Shown here piece after piece: positions 8,540-17,360 of a stretch of 64,000 bases of DNA. The position numbers and the translations under genes are program-made. Below the pieces are notes generated by a model, which saw only the letters and a program-made list of their open reading frames with translations, searched no databases and was not told the DNA's origin. Origin of the DNA: Collimonas sp. OK242 (GTDB lineage Bacteria > Pseudomonadota > Gammaproteobacteria > Burkholderiales > Burkholderiaceae_D); the NCBI RefSeq assembly GCF_900107095.1, contig NZ_FNOR01000014.1:103814-167813 (forward strand), in the 5' to 3' direction. Numbering within the stretch: the first letter of the stretch is position 1; each line of letters opens with the position of its first letter.

Positions 8540-10294
8540 ATGCCTCCCAAACATCAACCGCACAAACGCGATTTCGCGGCCGATACGCGCCTGCTTAAAA
8601 TTTCACTGATCGCGGTGCTGATCGGCGGCTTCGGCACGCTGGCGGCATTTGCACTGCTTAAGCTGATCCGGCTGTTCACTAACTTGTTCTTCTATCAAAC
8701 GCTGTCTTTCGTTACGCGTTCACCCGCCGATAATCACCTGGGCGCCTGGGTGATCCTGTTGCCGGTCGTGGGCGGCTTGATTGTCGGGCTGATTGCACGC
8801 TTCGGATCTGAAAAAATCCGCGGCCACGGAATTCCGGAAGCCATCGAAGCGATCTTGTTCGGCAAAAGTAAAATGTCGGCCAAGGTCGCCATACTCAAGC
8901 CCCTGTCCTCGGGTATCGTGATCGGCAGCGGCGGCCCGTTCGGCGCGGAAGGCCCGATCATCATGACCGGCGGCGCCATCGGTTCGCTGATCGCTCAGCA
9001 TTTCCATCTGACCGGAGCCGAACGCAAAACTTTGCTGGTGGCCGGCGCAACGGCCGGCATGACCGCGGTGTTCGGCACGCCGGTGGCGGCCGTGCTGCTG
9101 GCGGTGGAACTGCTGCTGTTCGAATTGCGGCCACGCAGCCTGCTGCCGGTCATCGTCGCCTGCGCAGTCGCCGGATTCACCCGCCCGTTGCTGCTGGATG
9201 CCGGCCCGCTGTTTCCATTACAGACATCGGAAATCGGCATCAGCGCCCTATTCTCTTGCGTCATCGCAGGCATTCTGGGGGGCACACTGTCGGCATTGAT
9301 GTCGACTGCCTTGTACAAGGTTGAGGACCTGTTCGGCAAACTGCCGATCCATTGGATGTGGTGGCCGGCGTTAGGAGGCATCGCGGTCGGCATAGGCGGT
9401 TATTTTGAGCCACGTGCGCTCGGCGTCGGCTACGATGTCATCGGCGACCTGCTCAACGGCAACCTGGCCTTGCAACTGGCGCTGGGCCTGCTGCTGGTCA
9501 AAGCCGTGATCTGGGTCATTGCGCTCGGCTCCGGCACTTCCGGCGGCGTCCTGGCGCCATTGCTGATTATCGGCGCCGGCCTGGGCACCGTGCTGGCGCC
9601 GTGGCTGCCTGGCGGCGACGCGCATTTATGGCCGCTGGTATGCATGGCGGCGGTCCTGGCCGGCGTACTCGGTGCGCCGCTTACCGCTGCCGTCTTCGCC
9701 TTCGGCCTGACCCGCGACACCAACGCGCTGCTGCCGCTGCTGCTCACCACCGGCGTCGCTTACGGCTTTACCGTATTGACCATGCGGCGCTCGATCATGA
9801 CCGAAAAAATCGCCCGCCGCGGTTATCACATCTATCGCGAATACGGTGTCGATCCGCTGGAACGGCAGCACGTGGATGAAGTGATGACGCATGCGGTAGC
9901 GGCGATCCCGGCCAGCCTCACGATAGCAGAAACCCTGGAGCGCTATTTCGGCGCACAGCAAGTGCATCGCTGCTACCCGGTGGTCGACGTAGAGCAAGGT
10001 CTGATAGGCATGGTCGAACGCAGCAGCTTCGGTGCGCAGGCCGATGGCAGCAACACGCTGACGACATTGTTCATTCCCGCTCGCATGGAACCATCCGCCG
10101 CCCTGGTTGCGCTACCGTCCGAAACCTGCCGTATCGCAGCCGCACGCATGGCGACCCATCATCTGGAACGGTTGCCGGTGGTAAGCGACTTGCAAAGCCG
10201 GCGCCTGATCGGCATCATCAGCCGCAGCGACCTGATCAAACCGTCGCGGCTGTTTTTTGATGAAGAGCAAAAGCGCGAGCGGCTGTTGAGCTAA
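8540..10294 (+). CDS. ClC-family chloride channel/transporter with C-terminal CBS pair
   Basis: The 584-residue membrane protein has the ClC signature GSGGPFGAEGP at about residues 129-139, which keeps the gating glutamate (GAEGP), and the second filter motif GTSGGVLAP near 331-339. About 16 hydrophobic helices fill residues 25-420. A pair of CBS domains (about 445-570, DEVMTH and ISRSDLIKPS blocks) follows and probably senses adenine nucleotides or ionic strength. Prokaryotic ClCs are mostly 2Cl-/H+ antiporters that help in acid resistance; antiport cannot be told from channel activity here without the internal proton glutamate. Cotranscribed with the MarR gene. Confidence 0.92.
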   Translation: MPPKHQPHKRDFAADTRLLKISLIAVLIGGFGTLAAFALLKLIRLFTNLFFYQTLSFVTRSPADNHLGAWVILLPVVGGLIVGLIARFGSEKIRGHGIPEAIEAILFGKSKMSAKVAILKPLSSGIVIGSGGPFGAEGPIIMTGGAIGSLIAQHFHLTGAERKTLLVAGATAGMTAVFGTPVAAVLLAVELLLFELRPRSLLPVIVACAVAGFTRPLLLDAGPLFPLQTSEIGISALFSCVIAGILGGTLSALMSTALYKVEDLFGKLPIHWMWWPALGGIAVGIGGYFEPRALGVGYDVIGDLLNGNLALQLALGLLLVKAVIWVIALGSGTSGGVLAPLLIIGAGLGTVLAPWLPGGDAHLWPLVCMAAVLAGVLGAPLTAAVFAFGLTRDTNALLPLLLTTGVAYGFTVLTMRRSIMTEKIARRGYHIYREYGVDPLERQHVDEVMTHAVAAIPASLTIAETLERYFGAQQVHRCYPVVDVEQGLIGMVERSSFGAQADGSNTLTTLFIPARMEPSAALVALPSETCRIAAARMATHHLERLPVVSDLQSRRLIGIISRSDLIKPSRLFFDEEQKRERLLS

Positions 10295-10307
10295 AAACAC
10301 AAAAGCA

Positions 10308-10322
10308 GCGGATTATCGCCGC
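10308..10322 (-). terminator. weak hairpin between convergent genes
   Basis: GCGG (10308-10311) pairs with CCGC (10319-10322). Read on the minus strand it is followed after a few bases by TTTT, so it could end the eps operon transcript. The stem is only four pairs, so this is a tentative call. Confidence 0.3.
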
Positions 10323-10341
10323 ACGTGGAACTGCGGCATTC

Positions 10342-11388
10342 TCAATGGGAATTTCTGGTTATTGAAATCGGCATGCGGCGTAAAAACACTACGAGCGGGA
10401 CGCAAAACAGTATCGACAAAGCACTGCTGACGACACTCCATTCGATGCCATAGGCGTAGTCGTTCGGAATCGTATGCAAGGAAACCATGACGCCACGTAC
10501 CAGGCTCAAGAAAATGAAATGCACCGGAAAAATTGTCAGGGTGTTTTTCGATATCCAAGCGCTTGCTCTCGACACAGGAAATAACGCGGAAACCGCAAAC
10601 GTAGCGATAATCCCCAGCAAGGCGGTCGGCATATACAGCGCCGGCCATCTGCCGAAATGCATGTTGGCGAAATCGACCTTGCCGTTGAGTCCCTCCGCAT
10701 AAACAAGCAGCGCTGCCGCAATGATAAAAATGAGGAACAGGTAGCCCGGCTTTATATTGCTGAAGAAATTCTTCTCGCGAACATACTGTCCAACAGCGTA
10801 AAACGATAGCGCTACCCACATGCTGTCCAGACTTAGGGGAAGTCTAAAGGGCGAATCTTTCCAGAATAGCGTAATGACAAAAGCAAGGGCTACACAGATA
10901 CAGGTCGCCGCCGTCAATGTCAGGAACTTGCGTAAGGCGTGATAGCTTATCGCCGTCATGATCAGGCAAGGGAAAAACCAGAGGGGGGGATCAACAAAAA
11001 GATCGGATTCCAACCCCGTAAACAAGCCGGCGACGGGGGAATACCATGCCTGGCCGGCAGTCAGCAAAGCCTTCGCGCCGATGTTGCGCGTAGCAAGCCA
11101 GTACAGAAAAGCGAGCAAGAAAAACAGGAAATAAGGAATGGCCAGGGTTTGCAATATCTTTTTGGCATAGCGGGAAATGGCCGCATCCAGTTTGCTTGGC
11201 TTGATCAGGAATCCGGAAATGAAAAAAAACAAGGGAACGTGAAAGCCGAATATCAGCGTCACAAGATAGTCGGGCAGTCCCCTGCTGTGACCGAGAACAA
11301 CCAGGACCATGCCGATGGCCTTGGCATTGTCGATAAAGCCGTAGTGATCAGATGAAGCCTGATTGCGTGGTGAAGGATAGCTCGACAA
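10342..11388 (-). CDS. acyltransferase 3 family membrane protein (sugar O-acyltransferase)
   Basis: The 348-residue product has about ten membrane helices and the acyltransferase-3 opening FIDNAKAIGMVLVVLGHSRG with the conserved His, followed by FGFHVPLFFFISGFL. These enzymes carry acyl groups across the inner membrane and add them, often as acetyl or succinyl, to polysaccharides. The start is TTG at 11388 with AAAGG before it; no ATG lies near. It is the last gene of the eps operon, 41 bases after the DUF535 gene, so the exopolysaccharide is the likely acceptor. Confidence 0.85.
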   Translation of the reverse strand: MSSYPSPRNQASSDHYGFIDNAKAIGMVLVVLGHSRGLPDYLVTLIFGFHVPLFFFISGFLIKPSKLDAAISRYAKKILQTLAIPYFLFFLLAFLYWLATRNIGAKALLTAGQAWYSPVAGLFTGLESDLFVDPPLWFFPCLIMTAISYHALRKFLTLTAATCICVALAFVITLFWKDSPFRLPLSLDSMWVALSFYAVGQYVREKNFFSNIKPGYLFLIFIIAAALLVYAEGLNGKVDFANMHFGRWPALYMPTALLGIIATFAVSALFPVSRASAWISKNTLTIFPVHFIFLSLVRGVMVSLHTIPNDYAYGIEWSVVSSALSILFCVPLVVFLRRMPISITRNSH

Positions 11389-11429
11389 AAATGGTGCCTT
11401 TATTCAGTGTGGAAAAATACCGTTTCTTC

Positions 11430-12374
11430 TCATGTATTCGGGATTGAACAATGGATGGCTTGCCTGACAAGATATTGCTCAACCGAACAGGCCACCTTAT
11501 CTCTGATTTCATTTTTAAAAGCGCGTTTTTTTTGCGTCCTTTTACGATGACGGGTTTTGATTGAATCCAGCGGGCTTTCTATGTACGGCAGCTGAATTTT
11601 ATAAAAGTTTTTTCGCGGGACAGGATCGCCATATTTTCCAAAAAATTCATCATATGAAAAATAAAATTTTTCATTCTGCGAAATCTGGCTTTTGCTGGCA
11701 ATGCCTACCATCGTCTTGAAACCGAGAGCCAACCCCACGCCATTCATTGCAGCCATCAACAACTGGGCCGGCTGAATCTCATGGCAAATTTTTGTTGCCT
11801 GCTGAATTCCCTGGAAACCGTTGATTCCCTGGACACTGGATACACACATCACATGATCGTCGGGAAGCTCAAACAAGCTGCCATCGGCTATGACAAAAAT
11901 CACACGATAAATGCTCACCATATCGCTTTTGAAGATCAAGCACAAATCCCCTTCATGGTCGACCGTGTGCGGAAAAGCCATCACTATTTCAAATAAAACT
12001 CCGTCGATATATTGCCCCCAAAGCAGCACAGGAGAATGTGAAATTCTCTCTAAAAAATCAATTTTGAAATGATTCTGGAGATATGAATAATGCGAAATCA
12101 GTATCAACAAACCGGTTCTTGCAGGGATACTAAAAGAGATGTAGTTTCTCAAGTACTTGTAAGTCAGTTCCGGCTTGCTAACGATCAATTGCCTGGTTTG
12201 CTGGTGACTGAGGATGCGGATGAATTTCAAATGTTGCCGGATATTTAAAATGAGCAGCAGTCCTCGATGCCATGTCTTTAATTTCAGCATCGATCCTCTC
12301 ATCAAAATATTCCGGGTAATTCTTGATGTATTGGCAATAAAAAATTTAAATGGCAGTTTTGAGATAGAGATCAC
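11430..12374 (-). CDS. DUF535 / VirK-YbjX family protein
   Basis: The start is GTG at 12374 with an AAGGAG site six bases away. The 314-residue product shows the DUF535 pattern, notably VQGINGFQGIQQATKICHEI followed by PAQLLMAAMNGVGLALG and the SQNEKFYFSYDEFF block. Members include VirK of Shigella and YbjX of E. coli, which are tied to envelope modification and peptide resistance without a settled activity. There is no signal peptide. The gene has a lower GC content than its neighbours and ends the biosynthetic block, which suggests a later addition to the operon. Confidence 0.78.
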   Translation of the reverse strand: MISISKLPFKFFIANTSRITRNILMRGSMLKLKTWHRGLLLILNIRQHLKFIRILSHQQTRQLIVSKPELTYKYLRNYISFSIPARTGLLILISHYSYLQNHFKIDFLERISHSPVLLWGQYIDGVLFEIVMAFPHTVDHEGDLCLIFKSDMVSIYRVIFVIADGSLFELPDDHVMCVSSVQGINGFQGIQQATKICHEIQPAQLLMAAMNGVGLALGFKTMVGIASKSQISQNEKFYFSYDEFFGKYGDPVPRKNFYKIQLPYIESPLDSIKTRHRKRTQKKRAFKNEIRDKVACSVEQYLVRQAIHCSIPNT

Positions 12375-12404
12375 GAAGAACTCCTTTTCGAATTTTTTAT
12401 TTAT

Positions 12405-13814
12405 CTAAGCAGTCATTTGAAAAGGCAGAACGGCATCCGGCTTCGCAGCCAGAATCACACGTTTGAACTCCGCCTGTATGCGCGCCAAAGCAGCTTCCGA
12501 TTCAGCCTCGAAGCGCATCACCACTACCGGTGTTGTATTTGACGAGCGCGCCAGTCCAAATCCATCCGCATATTCGACGCGCAAACCGTCGATCTTGATG
12601 ATGTCCTCGGCCCCTGGGAATTTTGCCTCTTCCTGCAGTTTTTCTATCAATGCGAAATTCTCGCCTTCGTGCATCTGCAGTTGCAACTCGGGCGTACTGA
12701 TAGACTGAGGCAATGCGTTCAGTACCGCAGAAGGATCACTTTCGCGGCTCAGCAGCTCTAGCAAACGGACACCTGCATACAAGCCGTCATCAAAGCCGTA
12801 CCAGCGATCCTTGAAGAAAACGTGGCCGCTCATCTCGCCGCCGAGCGGCGCTCCCGTCTCCCGCATCTTGGCCTTCACCAGCGAATGTCCGGTCTTCCAC
12901 ATCAATGGCTGGCCGCCATGCCTGTCGATCCACGGCGCCAGATGACGCGTGCATTTAACGTCGTATAAAATATCCTGGCCGGGATGGCGCGTCAGCACGT
13001 CTGCGGCAAACAACATCAGCTGGCGGTCCGGATAGATGACCTGGCCGTCTTTGGTGACTACGCCGAGACGATCGCCATCGCCGTCGAAAGCCAGCCCAAG
13101 TTCCGCGTCGCCGGTTTGCAGGGCATGAATCACATCCTGCAGATTCTCCGGATGGGCCGGGTCGGGATGATGATTGGGGAAGGTCCCATCCACTTCACAA
13201 AACAGCTCTTGCACCTCGCACCCGAGTGCGCGATACAAATCGCCGGCGAAGGCGCCCGCGACGCCATTGCCGCAGTCCACCACGATTTTCATGGGGCGAG
13301 CCAACTTGACGTCGCTCAAGATCCGTTGGAGATAAGCGTCCCTGATATCGTGGCTACGGTAGTTGCCAGGTTCCGCCAGCGCTTGCCTGGACGGGGCGGC
13401 GCTGACGATCTGCTGATACAAGGCCTGTATCGTCTCGCCATAAATCGCCTCGCCAGCCAGCACCATTTTGAAACCGTTGTAATCAGGCGGATTATGGCTG
13501 CCGGTCACCATCACACCGGATTGGGCGCCCAGGACATGTGTAGCGAAATAAACCATCGGTGTGGCGACCATTCCCAAATCAATCACATCCACGCCGGCTT
13601 TTTGTAAGCCGGCCGCCAGCGCGGCGCTCAATTCAGGGCCGGACAAACGTCCATCGCGGCCGATGACAACCGTATTTTCACCTTTTGCGCGGGCCGCAAT
13701 ACCGAAAGCCAGGCCGATTTTTTTCGCGATGCCGACATCTAGTGTTTTACCAACAATGCCACGGATGTCATAGGCTTTGAATATCGAGTTTTTGAGTGGA
13801 AGCATAGTTTTCAT
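12405..13814 (-). CDS. manB: phosphomannomutase/phosphoglucomutase
   Basis: The 469-residue enzyme belongs to the alpha-D-phosphohexomutase family of the AlgC type. Visible are the N-terminal KAYDIRGIVG, the active serine loop VTGSHNPPDYNGFK (phosphoserine within TGSHNP, about residue 100), the metal loop DGDGDRLG near 243-249, the sugar-specificity loop GGEMSGHVFF and the C-terminal phosphate-binding block RSSNTTPVVVMRFE. It interconverts mannose-6-phosphate and mannose-1-phosphate (and possibly the glucose forms), feeding the GDP-mannose made by the adjacent ManC. AlgC can act on both sugars, so the exact specificity is open. ATG at 13814 or three codons later could be the start. Confidence 0.93.
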   Translation of the reverse strand: MKTMLPLKNSIFKAYDIRGIVGKTLDVGIAKKIGLAFGIAARAKGENTVVIGRDGRLSGPELSAALAAGLQKAGVDVIDLGMVATPMVYFATHVLGAQSGVMVTGSHNPPDYNGFKMVLAGEAIYGETIQALYQQIVSAAPSRQALAEPGNYRSHDIRDAYLQRILSDVKLARPMKIVVDCGNGVAGAFAGDLYRALGCEVQELFCEVDGTFPNHHPDPAHPENLQDVIHALQTGDAELGLAFDGDGDRLGVVTKDGQVIYPDRQLMLFAADVLTRHPGQDILYDVKCTRHLAPWIDRHGGQPLMWKTGHSLVKAKMRETGAPLGGEMSGHVFFKDRWYGFDDGLYAGVRLLELLSRESDPSAVLNALPQSISTPELQLQMHEGENFALIEKLQEEAKFPGAEDIIKIDGLRVEYADGFGLARSSNTTPVVVMRFEAESEAALARIQAEFKRVILAAKPDAVLPFQMTA

Positions 13815-13844
13815 GTGAGTGAGAAATAAATGTATCGAGACGTT

Positions 13845-15275
13845 TCAACTGCGTTTATATATATCGTCGAAGCGAACGATGTCGTCTTCGCCCAGATAGC
13901 CGCCGGATTGCACTTCGATAAGGTGCAAAGGCATTTTTCCGGGATTTTCCAGGCGGTGCTTGACACCGATCGGTATGTAAGTTGACTCATTCTCGGTAAG
14001 AAGTTTTTCCTCGTCGCCGCGAGTAATCAGCGCCGTTCCGGTGACTACCACCCAATGCTCGGCACGGTGGTGATGCATTTGAAGAGACAGTTTTCCTCCG
14101 GGATTAACAGTAATGCGCTTGACCTGGAAACGGTCGCCGGCATCGATGCCCTCATAATTGCCCCAGGGCCGATACACGCGCATATGGTTCATGTGCTCGG
14201 TACGGCTATTTTTCTTGAGGTCTTCGACAATTTTCTTGACGCCCTGCACCTGGTCTTTGTGCACCACCAATACCGCATCCTTGGTTTCCACCACCACCAG
14301 GTCCTGGACGCCGATCACCGCGACGAAGCGATTCTCTGCACGTATCATCGAGTTCTGAACATCGTCCGTGTACACGTCCCCACGCAACACATTCCGCTCG
14401 GAATCCCCCTCGGTCTCCTCCAGTATTTCCCACAGCGCGGACCAGGAACCGACATCGCTCCAGCCTATGTCCGCCGGCAGCACTACCGCGTGGCGAGTGT
14501 GTTCCATCACAGCGTAGTCGATCGACTCCGGCGGGCAAACGGCGAAGGAGGCTTCGTTCAAGCGGCAAAAATCGAGATCGTGGTAAGCGCCGTCGAACGC
14601 TTTTTGACAACTATCTGCAATCGCAGGGCGATACTCCCGCAATTCTTCAAGGTAGCGCGCTGCCTTGAATAAAAACATGCCGCTATTCCAGCTATATGCC
14701 TTATCTGCGACAAAAGTCTCTGCGGTGGCGCGGTCAGGTTTTTCGACGAATCGTTCGACGGCATAACACCCTGCGCCACCTTGCGCCGCGGCTTTGCCCC
14801 GGCGAATATAGCCATAGCCGGTTTCAGGGCCGGACGGCACCATGCCGAATGTGACGAGTGCGCCGTTTTCCGCGGCTTGCCGCGCTTGCAGGACGGCAGC
14901 GTGGAAGGCCGCCACATCGCCGATAACATGGTCGGCCGGCAACACCAGCATCACGGCGTCTTTATCCTGTTGCAGCAGGTAATGCGCCGCGACCGCCACC
15001 GTCGGCGCGGTATTCTTGCTTTCCGGCTCCAGCAGAATATCGAGCGGGACAACATCGATTGCACGCAGTTGCTCAGCCACCAGGAAGCGATGCTCGTTAC
15101 CGCAGGTCAGCAGCGGCGGCATCAGCTCCGGCCAATCCGCGAGGCGCAACAGCGCTTCTTGCAGCATGGAGTTGTCTGAGCATAGCGGCAGCAGTTGTTT
15201 CGGCAATGCCTCGCGTGAAAGCGGCCATAAGCGCGTTCCGGAACCTCCGGCCAGGATGACGGGATATATATTCAT
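13845..15275 (-). CDS. manC: mannose-1-phosphate guanylyltransferase / mannose-6-phosphate isomerase
   Basis: The 476-residue bifunctional enzyme begins with the nucleotidyltransferase signature GGSGTRLWPLSREALPKQ (residues 10-27) and the FVEKPD catalytic motif. The C-terminal cupin domain (GGKLSLQMHHHRAEHWVVV cut across the metal site, with three His) is the type II phosphomannose isomerase. It converts fructose-6-phosphate to mannose-6-phosphate and makes GDP-mannose from mannose-1-phosphate. The ATG overlaps the stop of the preceding nucleotidyltransferase gene (ATGA), and manB follows after 30 bases, so the complete GDP-mannose route is in this operon. Confidence 0.95.
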   Translation of the reverse strand: MNIYPVILAGGSGTRLWPLSREALPKQLLPLCSDNSMLQEALLRLADWPELMPPLLTCGNEHRFLVAEQLRAIDVVPLDILLEPESKNTAPTVAVAAHYLLQQDKDAVMLVLPADHVIGDVAAFHAAVLQARQAAENGALVTFGMVPSGPETGYGYIRRGKAAAQGGAGCYAVERFVEKPDRATAETFVADKAYSWNSGMFLFKAARYLEELREYRPAIADSCQKAFDGAYHDLDFCRLNEASFAVCPPESIDYAVMEHTRHAVVLPADIGWSDVGSWSALWEILEETEGDSERNVLRGDVYTDDVQNSMIRAENRFVAVIGVQDLVVVETKDAVLVVHKDQVQGVKKIVEDLKKNSRTEHMNHMRVYRPWGNYEGIDAGDRFQVKRITVNPGGKLSLQMHHHRAEHWVVVTGTALITRGDEEKLLTENESTYIPIGVKHRLENPGKMPLHLIEVQSGGYLGEDDIVRFDDIYKRS

Positions 15276-16426
15276 AGTTCGCTCAGTGACAAAGACGGTT
15301 TATTTTCCGAGTGCCTTTCCGGCAGCCGGTCGCGTGCATCGCCCCAGTCGTCAGTGCCGGCCTCCGGCAGCTTGCGCATGTTTCCGGCGCGGTCAACGCT
15401 ATATTCCTTGACCACAATGACTTCATCCAGATGCGCGTTGTCGAGTATGCGGGTGTATTCAAACAACACACTGCGCACCACCTCCGCTCCGGAACATATG
15501 TGGCTGCCATGGCCGATCCAGGTCGGACCGACGATCTTGCAACCGGCCTCGATCTTGCATCCGGAACCGATATAGACCGGACCTTCGATGGTCGTTCCAT
15601 CCCAATCTATGCTGGTGTTGAGGCCGACCCACAGGCCATCTGCGATCTGCGTGCCGGGCACTTCCAGTTGCGCGACTTCGCCCTGCAACACGCTTTGCAG
15701 CACACTCCAGAAATCGGTCACGGTACCGATATCGATCCAGTTGAAAAAGCGCTGCTGGGCATAAAACGGCATCCCCTTTTTCGCCATCAGCGGGAACAGC
15801 TCGGAACCGATATCGAACACGGTGTCGGCGGGAATCAGATCGATGACTTCAGGCTCGAATATATATATGCCGGTGCTGGCGAAATTGGAGAGAGCGTCGT
15901 TCATGTCCGGCTTTTCCTGGAACGACTGTATGCGCCCATCCTGGTCCGCCACCACGACACCGTAGTTGTGCACCTTGTCCCATGGCACTTCCTTGGTGAT
16001 GACGCTGGCCAACGCCCCTTTCCGCTTGTGTTCGAACAGCGCGGAGGTAAGATCGAGATCGATCAAGGCATCGCCGCATATCACGATGGTGGTTTCGTCG
16101 AAGAAATTGGCAAACTCCTGGATTTTCTTGATGCCGCCGGCCGAGCCCAGGGGCTCCGGCACTACTTCTCCGCTGTCGTTGACATAGCCTTCGAAGGAAT
16201 AGCCGATCTGTACGCCGAACTGATTGCCGTCGCCAAAATATTCTTCTATTTTTTGATGCAGGTAACTGACATTCACCATGATGTCGCGCACGCCGTAACT
16301 GGCGAGATATTCGACCAGGTAGGCCATTACCGGCTTGCCCAAAATCGGAATCATCGGTTTGGGTAGATCGTAAGTTAATGGCTGAACACGAGTGCCCTTG
16401 CCGGCAGCTAAAATCATTGCTTTCAT
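15272..16426 (-). CDS. sugar-1-phosphate nucleotidyltransferase with beta-helix domain
   Basis: The start at 16426 (MKAMILAAGKGTR) has a GAGGTAG site; the longer frame to 16513 does not. The 384-residue product has the nucleotidyltransferase fold with GKGTRVQPLTYDLPKP, the metal aspartate in ICGDALIDLDL, and FQEKPD, followed by a left-handed beta-helix of hexapeptide-like repeats (IEGPVYIGSGCKIEAGCKIVG split in short turns). This is the layout of GDP-mannose pyrophosphorylase-like and glucose-1-phosphate nucleotidyltransferases with a regulatory or acyltransferase-like C-terminus. Since ManC already makes GDP-mannose, this one may make a different NDP-sugar such as an NDP-glucose. It overlaps manC by four bases. 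Confidence 0.85.
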   Translation of the reverse strand: MKAMILAAGKGTRVQPLTYDLPKPMIPILGKPVMAYLVEYLASYGVRDIMVNVSYLHQKIEEYFGDGNQFGVQIGYSFEGYVNDSGEVVPEPLGSAGGIKKIQEFANFFDETTIVICGDALIDLDLTSALFEHKRKGALASVITKEVPWDKVHNYGVVVADQDGRIQSFQEKPDMNDALSNFASTGIYIFEPEVIDLIPADTVFDIGSELFPLMAKKGMPFYAQQRFFNWIDIGTVTDFWSVLQSVLQGEVAQLEVPGTQIADGLWVGLNTSIDWDGTTIEGPVYIGSGCKIEAGCKIVGPTWIGHGSHICSGAEVVRSVLFEYTRILDNAHLDEVIVVKEYSVDRAGNMRKLPEAGTDDWGDARDRLPERHSENKPSLSLSEL

Positions 16427-16514
16427 GTTTTCTACCTCACTAATTTGCATTAAAAAATAAGATCCGGCGCTTCCGGCTGCTATCGATCTGCCGGCAAGCG
16501 CCTGACCAGTCACT

Positions 16515-17261
16515 TCAAGTCTGTCGAGTTCCTTCGCGATATTTGCGGCACAAAATCAGGAACGTCATGATGTCGATGGTATAGCGGCGCAACAGCCGGC
16601 GCGGCTCAAGGCACAGCCGATATAGCCATTCGAGCCGGGTGTGTTGCACCAGGCGCGGCGCGCGCGGCTTGTAGCCGCCCCAAAAATCGAACAGGGCGCC
16701 AACGCCGATCACCACATTTGCATTCAGGGCCTGGCGATTGGCGAGTATCCATTCCTCTTGAATCGGGTTGCCAAGCGCCACCAGAACGACTTCCGCTTGC
16801 GAGTTGTTGATCGACTCAACCAGCGTTGCGCGATTGATTGCCATGCCGTCATACCCGTCGCAGCTGCCAACCACCATCTGGTTCAAGGTCCTACGGACAT
16901 GATCGGCTGATTTTTTGAGTATCTCCGGCTTGCCGCCCAACATGAACACGCGCATGGGTGTTCTCGCAGCGCAAAATAATTGCGGCACGAAATCCGTGCC
17001 ATTCAAATTTTCCTTGAATGCTTCCCGGCGAAAAAGATAGGCCGCGATATCCATGCCAACGCCATCATTGACTACCGTCACGGCATCCCGCTTGATCTTG
17101 TCAAGCAGATGGCGGCATTGAACAATGAAATTGGTATTAGCGAAAAACAGTGTCGCTTTTTTATTAGCCCGCACTGTGCGTAACAAATATCGGCTCAACG
17201 CTGGCGAAGTCGTTGTAACAACTGGAAAACCGGCGATCGGAATGATCTTTTCTGCTTTCAT
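16515..17261 (-). CDS. WecG/TagA/CpsF family glycosyltransferase
   Basis: The start MKAEKIIPI at 17261 follows a GAAGGGG site; the frame is open further upstream but without a signal. The 248-residue protein shows the GT26 pattern: FFANTNFIVQCR, NDGVGMDIAAYL with the conserved catalytic Asp of TagA proteins, GGKPEILKKSADH, VLVALGNPIQEEWIL and VGALFDFWGGYKPRAPR. WecG transfers ManNAcA and TagA transfers ManNAc to a lipid-linked GlcNAc; a ManNAc- or mannose-type residue is plausible here. It is a peripheral inner-membrane enzyme in the eps operon, between the flippase and the nucleotidyltransferase genes. Confidence 0.9.
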   Translation of the reverse strand: MKAEKIIPIAGFPVVTTTSPALSRYLLRTVRANKKATLFFANTNFIVQCRHLLDKIKRDAVTVVNDGVGMDIAAYLFRREAFKENLNGTDFVPQLFCAARTPMRVFMLGGKPEILKKSADHVRRTLNQMVVGSCDGYDGMAINRATLVESINNSQAEVVLVALGNPIQEEWILANRQALNANVVIGVGALFDFWGGYKPRAPRLVQHTRLEWLYRLCLEPRRLLRRYTIDIMTFLILCRKYREGTRQT

Positions 17262-17360
17262 GTACAGCCCCTTCTTAACAACAATACCCAAAACAAAAAA
17301 TGCAAAAATCTTAGTCCGCACATCCTCGGCGCCTGGCCATCGTGCAAGCGCTGCGGTCAC

